The notes below the pieces were generated by a model that did no database searches, was not told the DNA's origin, and was given only the letters and a program-made list of their open reading frames with translations. Positions 54,101-61,946 of a DNA stretch of 64,000 nt are shown here, piece after piece. The position numbers and the translations under genes were made by a program. The DNA is from Novosphingobium sp. ERN07. Lineage in GTDB: Bacteria > Pseudomonadota > Alphaproteobacteria > Sphingomonadales > Sphingomonadaceae. Every line of letters begins with the position of its first letter. Position 1 is the first letter of the stretch. The stretch spans positions 1 to 64,000 of the forward strand of contig NZ_JABAID010000005.1 of assembly GCF_012641335.1 (NCBI RefSeq), read 5' to 3'.

Positions 54101-54489
54101 CGATGCCATTCCAGCCCTTGCGCGTGCTTGTAGTCGATAACGAACCGGACATCGTGGATGCGTCGGTGGCTATGATCGCAAGCCTGGGCCACCACGCAAT
54201 CGGGGCGCGCAGCATAGACGAAGCCTTGGTCCATGTCGGCCAGATCGACGTGATGCTGGCTGATTACCATTTGGATGGCAGCGAGGACGGGCTGCGCCTG
54301 ATCGATCAGGCCCGGCTGCGCAATCCGGCGCTCGCCATCGCGATGATCAGCGCGGAGAACGGCCCCAGCCTGCGTAACCGGTTGCGGATGCGCAGGGTGC
54401 CGCTGTTCGTGAAGCCTGCCGATCCCGCTGCGCTCGCTGCATTTCTGGCAGGTTCTGCGGCGCAATCAGGCGATGAGGTCCAGCCCTAA
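51139..54489 (+). CDS. crbS: CrbS-like SSSF transporter / hybrid histidine kinase
   Basis: 1116 residues from ATG 51139 (no clear ribosome-binding site; ATG 51070 is possible). Residues 1-500: sodium:solute symporter fold with 13 helices (LALGVYCSSWTFYGAVGTA, TISDFIAARFGHDP, IIVLPRQFYMGLAEAH). Then a PAS region (FENLQSGVSVIDADLNLVAW), a short coiled coil (EQLEQRVADRTHELSAVNQR), HisKA with His767 (ASHDLLQPLHAARLF), HATPase (LQNLITNAVRYTPEGG) and a C-terminal receiver with Asp1042 (MLADYHLDG). This matches CrbS/MxtR kinases that control acetate and short-chain acyl metabolism with CrbR. Overlaps the convergent crbR-like gene by 24 bp. Confidence 0.88.
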   Translation: MSANIAALMALALFALLFGVAATIERGELKWRAQPRFRHGAYTLALGVYCSSWTFYGAVGTAVSEGWNYLPIYLAPALFLIAAPGFLGRLAEEVHRERTSTISDFIAARFGHDPGVARIITVIALCGTVPYIALQLRSIGTVIAASSGQNVAVPAMITGAVVLAVFAILFGARRYEIAGRSEGLVFSIALESLIKLIALALVGIVAIAVLVDADADRLTEATSAIARQFAPDHITLETGIIALVSAFAIIVLPRQFYMGLAEAHSARDLPRARLGLAVYILAMAGLVVPIALAGLLALPPGASPDRYVLLLPSTAGYGAVGVAALLGGLSAGAAMVIVDATALAIMVSNDLIFPAVLRSESGPQDADLGRQMLIVRRGAIIGIVTLALLWALLVDPERSLASIGLVAFAAMVQFVPHLLLAVSSPGHDPVAARASLLTGLGLWLYTLALPPILPRDVLAELEGSLLDPVRLFGIGRATPLVHGVVWSLAANLSVLAFVRAGKRQAPRLPKLLSGGRSAGNIGDLTALTARFVGEERACAAFPPARHAQPVDRQAARLAQDLISGVVGNASARALVASALAGGRMSVEDVARLLDEGGQSLSFSRQLLAATFENLQSGVSVIDADLNLVAWNTRYVDLFGYPPGLVRVGVPIADLIRYNVMRGAFAGPAEVEVDKRLAHLRARRAYASERVRTDGRVIKSVGGPMPGGGYLTSFTDITEEAQVRDELTRTLEQLEQRVADRTHELSAVNQRLAAATREKTRFLAAASHDLLQPLHAARLFTSALDRNLEGSARMLAGRIDRSIVSAETLLRALLDISKLDAGGIQPSPEPVALAPLIGEVVETLRPLAEEKGLALRIGPLPGAVMTDPGLLRSVLQNLITNAVRYTPEGGVIVGVRQRGDDLRIDVIDSGVGIPEHRQHEIFGEFTRIGAVEAEGLGLGLAIVDRITRLLNARVEVASREGRGSRFSVTLPALALPQPSAATMAPAITAMPFQPLRVLVVDNEPDIVDASVAMIASLGHHAIGARSIDEALVHVGQIDVMLADYHLDGSEDGLRLIDQARLRNPALAIAMISAENGPSLRNRLRMRRVPLFVKPADPAALAAFLAGSAAQSGDEVQP

Positions 54490-55089
54490 CGAACGCGCGA
54501 TCAGTGCTGCCTGCGTGCGGTTCTGCACGTCCAGCTTGCGCATGATGGCGGTCATGTGCGCTTTCACGGTCGCCTCGCTCATCCCCAGATCGAAGGCGAT
54601 CTGCTTATTGAGCTTGCCGTCCAGCACTTCGAGCAGAACCTTCAACTGCGTCGGCGTCAACCCCGCCACCTCGCGCCGCACCTGCTCGACCGGTTCGTCG
54701 CTGGCAACGGTGGCAGAACGCCCCCCAAGCGCCACGCGGATGGCATCCTCGATCCGGGCAAGGTCGGCATCCTTGCGCAGAAAACCCACCGCGCCGAACG
54801 CGCGCGCCTCTTCGGCCACTTTCGCTCCTTCAGCGCTCGAAACCACCAATATTGGCACATCAGGCCGCTCTGCATGAAGCAGTGCAATGCCGGAATATCC
54901 AATCGCACCGGGCATTTTCAGGTCGAGCGTAATCAGTTTGAGATCGGGCGCATCGCTGGCGGCTTTGGCCGCCGCCGCCAGCGTGCCTGCCTCGACCACG
55001 CGCGCGCCGGGCGCAGCACTGGCCACCGCCAGTGCCAAGGCCTGCCGGAACAGCGGATGATCGTCTGCGATCAGGATCGTGTCGCTCAA
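54466..55089 (-). CDS. crbR: CrbR-like NarL/LuxR response regulator
   Basis: 207 residues from TTG 55089, preferred because GGGGAG lies five bases upstream; GTG 55107 would add six residues. Receiver domain with Asp56 (ITLDLKMPGAIG) and a LuxR-type HTH (LTPTQLKVLLEVLDGKLNKQ, then MSEATVKAHMTAIMRKLDV). Convergent with the CrbS-like kinase and divergent from the porin-MHS-prpE genes, which would be its natural targets. CrbR regulates acyl-CoA synthetase genes in Vibrio and Pseudomonas. Confidence 0.88.
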   Translation of the reverse strand: MSDTILIADDHPLFRQALALAVASAAPGARVVEAGTLAAAAKAASDAPDLKLITLDLKMPGAIGYSGIALLHAERPDVPILVVSSAEGAKVAEEARAFGAVGFLRKDADLARIEDAIRVALGGRSATVASDEPVEQVRREVAGLTPTQLKVLLEVLDGKLNKQIAFDLGMSEATVKAHMTAIMRKLDVQNRTQAALIARSLGLDLIA

Positions 55090-55347
55090 CCTATCTCCCC
55101 CAAGCACCCTGTCTCGGCCACCGCACGTTCGTCGAATGCGGCCCGCGCATTTGCAGCTTATCGATCAGGACAGCTTCGGCAAGTCCTGCATTATCAGTGC
55201 TTCGTCGCACCATGCCCTGTGGGAGTGTGGTCGTAGTCCACGACTTTGGTCGAATATCTAACACCAATCGCGCGCTGGCTGCGCGGCGCGGTCTGCGACA
55301 GCCTGCAACCCGGACAGTGCAAAGAGCGCACGCCGGGAGAGGGAAAC

Positions 55348-56763
55348 ATGTCGGGATCGATCGCAAGGAATGTATCCTTGCTTCTTGCAGCCAGCAGTCT
55401 GAGCCTGCCCACGCTGGCGCAGGCCGCGCCAACCAGCCGGGAAACCGACCTGGAAGCACGCCTGCTACGGCTTGAAGCGGAAATGGCCGCGATGAAGGCC
55501 GATCTGCAACAGGCACGGGCCAAGCGCACTGCCGCCAGCACGGCTGACACCGCGCAGGCCATCGAAGTCGCCCGCGCAGCCGAAGCAAAGGCCGATGCCG
55601 CCACGGCCAAACTCGCAGCGATCGAGGCAAAGCCCCAGCCCGATGGTTTCAAGGTCGGCGGCACGACCTACAAGATGGGCGGCTTCGTCAAGGTCGTCGG
55701 CAGCGTCACCCGCTTCGGCAATGGCGAAGTGGCGGGCGGTTCGCTGGGCAAGGAATTCTTCCTGCCGCAGCAAATCCCGGTCGGCGGCGCAGCCAGCACC
55801 GATGTGATCGGCCACGCCCGGCAGACGCGCCTATTCTTCTCCACCAGCACGCCGGTTGCTGGCAAGGAACTGAAAGGCCATGTCGAGTTCGACTTCGCGC
55901 TTGCCGCCGCACCGCTTGGCGCACAGCGCGCTACCAATGCCTATACCCCCACCTTCCGGCGCGGCTTCATCAGCTATGGCAACCTGCTGATCGGGCAGGA
56001 ATGGACCACCTTCCAGAACGCCGCGCACCTGCCGGAAACCACCGATTTCGTCGGCCCGATGGACGGGTCTATCTTCGTGCGCCAGATGATGGTGCAATAT
56101 CGCCAGCCCCTGGGCGGCGGCCTGGACCTCTATCTCGCCGCCGAAAACCCGCAGACTGAAACGCTCACCTCCACCTCCGCCGCGATGGTCGACAACGATC
56201 AGGACCGGATGCCCGACCTGATCGCCAAGTTGGCGTTCAAGGACAAGACGAAGGAGCTGCACGTCGCAGGCCTCGTGCGCAGCGTATCGGTCCATAGCGG
56301 CGGTGCGGGCGACAGTGCGCTGGGCTTTGGCGGCACGGTGGGCGGCAAGATCCTGTTCGGGCCAAACCTGCGCCACGATTTCCGCTTCGTCGCCTCCGCC
56401 GGTCGCGGCATCGGTCGCTACCTCACGGTGGGCTATGCGCCCGATGCCATCTATGACCGCGCGGTGGCCGATCGACTCAATCTGGTGGACAACATCGCAG
56501 GCTGGGCCTCGGTCAAGCTGGGCTGGACGGACAAGCTGCGCTCCACTTTCATGGCAGGCTATCAGCACGCCGATTATCCCGATACGCTGCCCACGCCCGG
56601 TCTGGCGAATGTCGAAGCGTGGAGCGTTGCCGGAAACCTGTTCTGGTCTCCGGTCCGCAATCTCGATTTCGGGATAGAGTACCGCCATGCCGTGCGCGAA
56701 GTTGCAAGCGGACTGGTCGGCAAGATGGATCGCGTCGAAATGGCGGCGAAATATACGTTCTAA
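55348..56763 (+). CDS. DcaP-like trimeric porin
   Basis: 471 residues from ATG 55348 with GAGAGGG upstream. Signal peptide to about residue 26 (LAQAA), an Ala/Glu/Lys-rich coiled coil (about 30-90; LEARLLRLEAEMAAMKADLQ) that would trimerise, and a beta-barrel ending in YTF. The coiled coil plus barrel, with FVKVVGSVTRFGNG and FSTSTPVAGKELKGHVEFDF, fits DcaP-type porins that pass dicarboxylates and similar anions. 18 bp before the MHS symporter: a matched outer/inner-membrane uptake pair. The 258-bp gap upstream (55090-55347) contains a GTCGT-N5-ACGAC repeat at 55230-55244 and no gene. Confidence 0.85.
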   Translation: MSGSIARNVSLLLAASSLSLPTLAQAAPTSRETDLEARLLRLEAEMAAMKADLQQARAKRTAASTADTAQAIEVARAAEAKADAATAKLAAIEAKPQPDGFKVGGTTYKMGGFVKVVGSVTRFGNGEVAGGSLGKEFFLPQQIPVGGAASTDVIGHARQTRLFFSTSTPVAGKELKGHVEFDFALAAAPLGAQRATNAYTPTFRRGFISYGNLLIGQEWTTFQNAAHLPETTDFVGPMDGSIFVRQMMVQYRQPLGGGLDLYLAAENPQTETLTSTSAAMVDNDQDRMPDLIAKLAFKDKTKELHVAGLVRSVSVHSGGAGDSALGFGGTVGGKILFGPNLRHDFRFVASAGRGIGRYLTVGYAPDAIYDRAVADRLNLVDNIAGWASVKLGWTDKLRSTFMAGYQHADYPDTLPTPGLANVEAWSVAGNLFWSPVRNLDFGIEYRHAVREVASGLVGKMDRVEMAAKYTF

Positions 56764-56781
56764 GAACAAGGGAGAGGACCG

Positions 56782-58458
56782 ATGGCAACTCTGGATGATG
56801 CCGTGCCCAAACACCACAAGGCAACGCACAACGAAAAGCTGATCATCACCGCATCGTCACTTGGTACGGTGTTCGAGTGGTACGATTTCTACCTCTATGG
56901 CCTGCTCACCGCGATTATCGCGGCGCAGTTCCTCACCGGGCTGAACCCCACCACGTCGTTCATCATGGCGCTGCTGGTCTTTGCGGCAGGCTTCATCGTG
57001 CGCCCGTTCGGTGCGCTGGTGTTTGGGGCCATCGGTGATATCGTCGGGCGGCGTTACTCGTTCATCGTCACCCTGCTGGTGATGGGCCTGTCCACGTTCC
57101 TCGTCGGCTGCCTGCCCACCTATGAAAGCGTTGGCGTGGCCGCGCCGATCATGCTGGTGGTGCTGCGGATGTTCCAGGGCCTTGCCCTTGGCGGCGAATA
57201 TGGCGGCGCGGCAACCTACGTTGCCGAACACGCACCCAACGACAAGCGCGGACTTTACACGAGCTGGATCCAGATCACCGCCACGGCGGGCCTTGCGATG
57301 GCACTGCTGATCGTGATCCTCGTGCGCTCGCCCGTTACCGGCGTTGGCGAAGAAGCGTTCAAGCAGTGGGGCTGGCGCATTCCCTATCTGCTTTCGGGTG
57401 TGTTCCTGTGCATCGGCCTGTGGCTGCGCCTGAAGCTGCATGAATCGCCCGTCTTCCAGAAGATGAAAGACGAAGGCACGTCGTCCAAGCGCCCGCTGGC
57501 CGAAGCCTTTGGCGAATGGAAGAACCTCAAGATCGTGCTGATAGCCTTCTTCGGCGCCATCGCGGGTCAGGCCGTCGTCTGGTACACCGGCCAGCTCTAC
57601 GCGATGTATTTTCTTGAAAAGATGCTCAAGGTCGATGGCCTTACCGCCAACACCTTGATCATCATCGCGCTTGGCCTTGCCACGCCGTTCTTCCTGTTCT
57701 TCGGCTGGCTGTCCGACAAGGTCGGCCGCAAGAAGATCATCCTTACCGGCTGCGCCCTTGCCGCGCTGACCCTGTTCCCCGCGTTCAAGACGCTGACCGT
57801 TGCCGCCAACCCCGCCCTCGCCAGCGCACAGGCCAACGCGCCGGTCAAGGTGCTGGCAAACCCCGCCGAATGTTCCTCGCAGTTCGATCCGGTGGGCGGC
57901 AACAAGTTCGATACGACATCGTGCGATATCGTGAAGAACGCGCTCGCCAAGGCAGCGGTGAACTATGAAAACATCGAAGCGCCCGCAGGCACCATCGCTT
58001 CGATCCAGATCGGCGGCACCACCATCACCGCACCCGATCCGGCCAAGGTTTCGGGTGACGAAAAGAAAGCCGCCATCGCCGCTTTCGCCAAGGAAGTGAC
58101 TGGTGATCTTGAAAAGGTCGGCTATCCGGCAAAGGCCGATCCCGATCAGATCAACAAGCCGCTGGTCGTGGCGATCCTGTTCTACCTCGTGCTGCTGGTG
58201 ACGATGGTTTATGGTCCCATCGCGGCCATGCTGGTCGAACTGTTCCCCAGCCGCATCCGCTATTCCTCGATGAGCCTGCCCTACCACATCGGCAATGGCT
58301 GGCTCGGTGGGCTGCTTCCCGCCATCGGCTTTGCGATGGTGGCAGCCAACGGGGATATCTACCACGGCTTCTGGTATCCGGTGATCGTTGCCGCCGCGAC
58401 TTGCGTCTTCGGGCTGATTTTCCTGCCGGAAACCTACAAGCGCAACATCGACGACTGA
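56782..58458 (+). CDS. MHS-family MFS symporter with large periplasmic insert
   Basis: 558-residue metabolite:H+ symporter (MHS/ShiA-type MFS). SSLGTVFEWYDFYLYGLL, FIVRPFGALVFGAIGDIVGR and GLALGGEYGGAATYVAEHAP are diagnostic. Compared with usual members (about 430 residues) there is an insert of roughly 120 residues at about 340-460, between the eighth/ninth and tenth helices, with two cysteines (PAECSSQF and TTSCDIV) that could form a disulfide. Same transcript as the porin. Likely imports a short-chain carboxylate such as propionate or acetate, judging from the acyl-CoA synthetase that follows. Confidence 0.87.
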   Translation: MATLDDAVPKHHKATHNEKLIITASSLGTVFEWYDFYLYGLLTAIIAAQFLTGLNPTTSFIMALLVFAAGFIVRPFGALVFGAIGDIVGRRYSFIVTLLVMGLSTFLVGCLPTYESVGVAAPIMLVVLRMFQGLALGGEYGGAATYVAEHAPNDKRGLYTSWIQITATAGLAMALLIVILVRSPVTGVGEEAFKQWGWRIPYLLSGVFLCIGLWLRLKLHESPVFQKMKDEGTSSKRPLAEAFGEWKNLKIVLIAFFGAIAGQAVVWYTGQLYAMYFLEKMLKVDGLTANTLIIIALGLATPFFLFFGWLSDKVGRKKIILTGCALAALTLFPAFKTLTVAANPALASAQANAPVKVLANPAECSSQFDPVGGNKFDTTSCDIVKNALAKAAVNYENIEAPAGTIASIQIGGTTITAPDPAKVSGDEKKAAIAAFAKEVTGDLEKVGYPAKADPDQINKPLVVAILFYLVLLVTMVYGPIAAMLVELFPSRIRYSSMSLPYHIGNGWLGGLLPAIGFAMVAANGDIYHGFWYPVIVAAATCVFGLIFLPETYKRNIDD

Positions 58459-58472
58459 ATGACCGAGGAAGC

Positions 58473-58496
58473 GCGGCCCCGCTTTGGCGGGGCCGC
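58473..58496 (+). terminator. GC-rich hairpin after MHS symporter
   Basis: Perfect 10-bp repeat GCGGCCCCGC / GCGGGGCCGC with loop TTTG, 14 bp after the symporter stop and 90 bp before prpE. No T run, so it may attenuate rather than fully stop transcription into prpE. Confidence 0.6.
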
Positions 58497-58586
58497 CGAC
58501 CCCAAATGGCCTACCAAGGTCGGGCTGGTGCGGGCGTGCCTCCCCGCCGATACCCGCATCAGCCTTTTCAAAAAACGGGTGAGGAC

Positions 58587-60470
58587 ATGAGCGAAGCCTA
58601 CAACCGAGCATGGCAAGCCAGCATTGCCGATCCGCAGACCTTCTGGGGCGATGCGGCCAAGGCGATAGACTGGACGACACCGCCTTCTGCCACCTTCAAC
58701 GATGCCGAAGGCTGGTTCCCCGGCGGCACGCTCAACACTTGCGCCAATTGCCTTGACCGCCATGTGGCGGCGGGTCGCAGGGATGCGGTGGCGCTGATCC
58801 ATGACAGTCCGGTCACGGATACGGTCCGCCGCATCACCTATACCGAACTTCTGCACGAAACAGGCCGCACCGCCGCCATGCTCGCCGCTCTCGGCGTCGG
58901 CAAAGGTGATCGCGTGATCCTCTATATGCCGATGATCCCCGAAACGGTCTTCGCCATGCTCGCCTGCGCAAGGCTGGGCGCGATCCATTCGGTGGTATTC
59001 GGCGGCTTTGCTCCGCTGGAACTGGCAAAGCGGATCGATGATGCCACGCCCAAAGTCCTGCTCACCGCCTCGTGCGGGATCGAAGGCGCGCGCACCATCG
59101 CCTACAAACCGATGGTCGATGAAGCGCTGACGCTGGCCCACCATCAGGTCGAACGTGTTGTCGTGTTCCAGCGTGACCGACTGCACGCCGACCTTGCAGG
59201 TTCGCGCGATATCGATTGGGACCATCTGCGCGCCGCAACCGCAGCCGATCCGGCCCCTGCCCCTGTGCCGGTCGCCTCGGCAGATCCGCTCTATATCCTC
59301 TACACATCGGGCACCACCGGTACGCCCAAAGGCGTTGTGCGCGAAAACGGCGGCCACGCCGTCGCGCTCGCATGGTCGATGCGCAACATCTACGGCATTG
59401 ATGCAGGTGATGTGTTCTGGGCGGCTTCAGACGTGGGCTGGGTCGTTGGTCACAGCTACATCGTCTATGCCCCCCTGCTGGTGGGCGCGACGACGGTCTT
59501 GTTCGAAGGCAAACCCGTCGGCACCCCCGACCCCGGCACTTTTTGGCGGGTGATTGCGCGCCACGGCGTGAAGACGTTCTTCACCGCCCCCACCGCAATC
59601 CGCGCCATCCGCAAGGAAGACCCGGACGCCACGTTCCTGACGGAAATCGGCACTGGCCAGTGTCAGGCCGTCTTCCTTGCAGGGGAACGCGCCGACCCCG
59701 ACACTATCGGCTGGCTGGAGGACAAGTCCGGCCTGCCCGTGATCGATCACTGGTGGCAGACCGAACTGGGCTGGCCCGCCATCGCATCATGCTTTGCACT
59801 GGGCGATCTGCGCCGCAAGCGCGGCAGCGCGGGCTTCCCGGTGCCGGGCTATGCCTTTGCCATTCTCGACGAAGGTGGCCAGCCCGTCCCTGCCGGGCAC
59901 AGTGGCGCAGTGGCGATCAAGGCCCCGCTCGCCCCCGGCGCATTCCGCACGCTGTGGAACAACCATGCAGGCTATGCGAAGAACTTCGCCACGTTTGATG
60001 GTTATTACGAAACCGGCGACGCAGGCTTTATCGATGATGAAGGCTTCGTCCACATCATGGGCCGCACCGACGATATCATCAACGTGGCGGGCCACCGCCT
60101 TTCGACCGGGCAGATAGAACAGATCGTCGCCAGCGTGGATGGCGTGGCCGAATGCGCGGTGATCGGCGGGGACGATGCTGTCAAGGGCATGGTGCCCATC
60201 GCATTCGTCGTAGCCCGCGCGGGCTTCGATGCCGACGATACGCTGGAGCGCCGCGTCATCGCCGCCGTGCGCGCGGAACTGGGGGCCGTCGCCGCGCTCA
60301 AGACCGCCTATATCGCCGCCGGCCTGCCTAAGACGCGCTCTGGTAAAATCCTCCGCAACCTCCTGCGCAAGATCGTCAACGGCGAAGAATGGACCACACC
60401 GCCGACGATCGACGATCCCGCCGTGCCCGCCGCGCTACAGACTCTGGTTCATCGGCACGAGGTGGCTTGA
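58587..60470 (+). CDS. prpE: Propionyl-CoA synthetase-type acyl-CoA ligase
   Basis: 627-residue ANL-superfamily ligase forming acyl-CoA from acid, ATP and CoA. P-loop YTSGTTGTPKGVVRENGGHA (the RENGGHA ending is characteristic of PrpE rather than acetyl-CoA synthetase), IDHWWQTELGWP, YYETGDAGFIDDEGF and the C-terminal GLPKTRSGKILRNLLR with the acylated lysine. N-terminal cap starts YNRAWQASIADPQTFWG. ATG 58587 has GGTGAGGA upstream. No 2-methylcitrate genes lie nearby. Acetate or related acids may also be used. Confidence 0.9.
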   Translation: MSEAYNRAWQASIADPQTFWGDAAKAIDWTTPPSATFNDAEGWFPGGTLNTCANCLDRHVAAGRRDAVALIHDSPVTDTVRRITYTELLHETGRTAAMLAALGVGKGDRVILYMPMIPETVFAMLACARLGAIHSVVFGGFAPLELAKRIDDATPKVLLTASCGIEGARTIAYKPMVDEALTLAHHQVERVVVFQRDRLHADLAGSRDIDWDHLRAATAADPAPAPVPVASADPLYILYTSGTTGTPKGVVRENGGHAVALAWSMRNIYGIDAGDVFWAASDVGWVVGHSYIVYAPLLVGATTVLFEGKPVGTPDPGTFWRVIARHGVKTFFTAPTAIRAIRKEDPDATFLTEIGTGQCQAVFLAGERADPDTIGWLEDKSGLPVIDHWWQTELGWPAIASCFALGDLRRKRGSAGFPVPGYAFAILDEGGQPVPAGHSGAVAIKAPLAPGAFRTLWNNHAGYAKNFATFDGYYETGDAGFIDDEGFVHIMGRTDDIINVAGHRLSTGQIEQIVASVDGVAECAVIGGDDAVKGMVPIAFVVARAGFDADDTLERRVIAAVRAELGAVAALKTAYIAAGLPKTRSGKILRNLLRKIVNGEEWTTPPTIDDPAVPAALQTLVHRHEVA

Positions 60471-60474
60471 ACGT

Positions 60475-60939
60475 CTAACGCCGAAAGCGCTTCACCAAGG
60501 CATCGGCCGCCGCGCAAACGTCGGCCCATGCCTGTTCGAAGTCGTGCTCGTCGCCATAATAGGGATCGATCACGGCAGTCCCTTTGCGGCCCGGCACCAT
60601 ATCCATCAGCAGGCGTAGATCGGCGATATGGTGGGAAGGTTCGATCCGGTGCAGGTCTTTGAGATTCTGCGGATCGAGCGCGTAAACATGACCGAACCGG
60701 TGAAAATCCTCTGCCGTTACCTGCCGCGCGCGGTAGCTGGAAATGTCGATGCCATGCGCCAGCGCCAAAGCCTGAGCACGCGGATCGGGTGGGCGGCCCA
60801 CATGCCAGTCTCCGGTGCCTGCGGAATCGATGGTGATGGCAACCCCGGCCTCAACCGCCCGCGCACGCAACGCCGCTTCGGCCAGCGGTGAGCGGCAGAT
60901 GTTTCCAAGGCAGACAAACAGAACCGACGGTTGACTCAC
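60475..60939 (-). CDS. Low-molecular-weight protein-tyrosine phosphatase
   Basis: 154-residue LMW-PTP. P-loop VCLGNICRS with nucleophile Cys10 and Arg16, SAGTGDWHVGRPPDPRA, and the general acid loop DPYYGD. Normal length. ATG 60939 overlaps the acyltransferase stop (ATGA), so it is the third gene of the E1-acyltransferase operon. It dephosphorylates tyrosine or small phosphate esters; the role in this operon is unclear. Confidence 0.94.
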   Translation of the reverse strand: MSQPSVLFVCLGNICRSPLAEAALRARAVEAGVAITIDSAGTGDWHVGRPPDPRAQALALAHGIDISSYRARQVTAEDFHRFGHVYALDPQNLKDLHRIEPSHHIADLRLLMDMVPGRKGTAVIDPYYGDEHDFEQAWADVCAAADALVKRFRR

Positions 60940-61946
60940 GGGATCACGATACCTCTTTGGCTGGGTCGCCCCATGCTTATGAGTAACGGATCCTCTCCCT
61001 GCACCGCAGTGAACATGTTACGTGACGAAATGTCCAGCCATTTCAAGCTGACAAGCACCTGCCCGATGGCACCGCCCAGCGTCTCGCCGGGGCCGAGCAG
61101 CACCACGCGATCAGGCGCAAACTCGCGCATCGCCACGGTCATAGCCGCCGTGAAATCATAGGGCTGCAATATCTGGTGCCCGAAGGTGTACTCCCACAGT
61201 TCGTCCGCCCGGCTCTCGAACCGCCGCCACACCTTCCCCCGCCCGTCGATCAGCGGGATCTGTGGCTGGCCGAACCATTCGCGCGGGAACTGCGCACGGG
61301 CCGCATCGCTGCTGGCCTGCATCAGCGGCGTATGAAACGGTCCGTGCCCCGCCAACCGCATCGGCGGGCGTGAAAGCGGCGGCAAGTCGTTCGCCAGCGC
61401 ATCCAGCGCCGCCTCAGCCCCCGCTACCACCAGCATCCCGCCCAGCCGGATCGAAGGCAGAACGCCATGCCGCGCCATCGCCGCCTCGACCGTTGCAACG
61501 AGGGCCGGATCGACCGTCCAGTCCTCCCCCGCCAGCACCAGTACCGCCTGTCCACCCGCCGCGTGCTTCTGTGAGTTAAGACCCATCCCATCGACAATCG
61601 CAAAGCCATGCTCGCCCGATACCGCCCCGGCGCAGGCCAACGCGGTGTACCAGCCCATCGAATTGCCGGTCACTGCCACCACCTCGAAGCGCTCGCGATC
61701 CAGCTTCAGGAAATCGAGCCAGGCACAGGCATGGATCAACGGCGCGGCATTGTCGCCCCGCAGATGCGCGGGCGTGAACTTCGCCGCCCCATCCAGTGCG
61801 GTCAGCGCCGCCTTGCCCGCCGAAGCACGCATTGCATCGAACCGCCCCAGCCAATCGGCCCCGCCATTATGCCGCGACAGATAGCCAAGCTCCGGCGGAT
61901 TATAGGTGCCCCTACCGGGACAGACGACAACAACCGTCTCCTTCAC
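60936..61946 (-). CDS. FabD-like acyltransferase, stand-alone
   Basis: 336-residue protein of the ACP S-acyltransferase (malonyltransferase) superfamily. The oxyanion-hole motif is CPGRGTYN in place of GQGSQ; the nucleophile Ser lies in VTGNSMGWY in place of GHSLGE; the catalytic His appears in GHGPFHTPLM; GPGETLGG closes it. GTG 61946 overlaps the E1 stop (GTGA). The divergent motifs mean it is probably not the housekeeping FabD. It may transfer an acyl group made by the E1 enzyme; no ACP or ketosynthase is seen in the window. Confidence 0.78.
   Translation of the reverse strand: MKETVVVVCPGRGTYNPPELGYLSRHNGGADWLGRFDAMRASAGKAALTALDGAAKFTPAHLRGDNAAPLIHACAWLDFLKLDRERFEVVAVTGNSMGWYTALACAGAVSGEHGFAIVDGMGLNSQKHAAGGQAVLVLAGEDWTVDPALVATVEAAMARHGVLPSIRLGGMLVVAGAEAALDALANDLPPLSRPPMRLAGHGPFHTPLMQASSDAARAQFPREWFGQPQIPLIDGRGKVWRRFESRADELWEYTFGHQILQPYDFTAAMTVAMREFAPDRVVLLGPGETLGGAIGQVLVSLKWLDISSRNMFTAVQGEDPLLISMGRPSQRGIVIP

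Noticed and set aside
58587..60470. Acetyl-CoA synthetase (acs)
   Set aside because: The P-loop continues RENGGHA and the length is about 627 residues, both as in PrpE; Acs has a different motif after PKGV.
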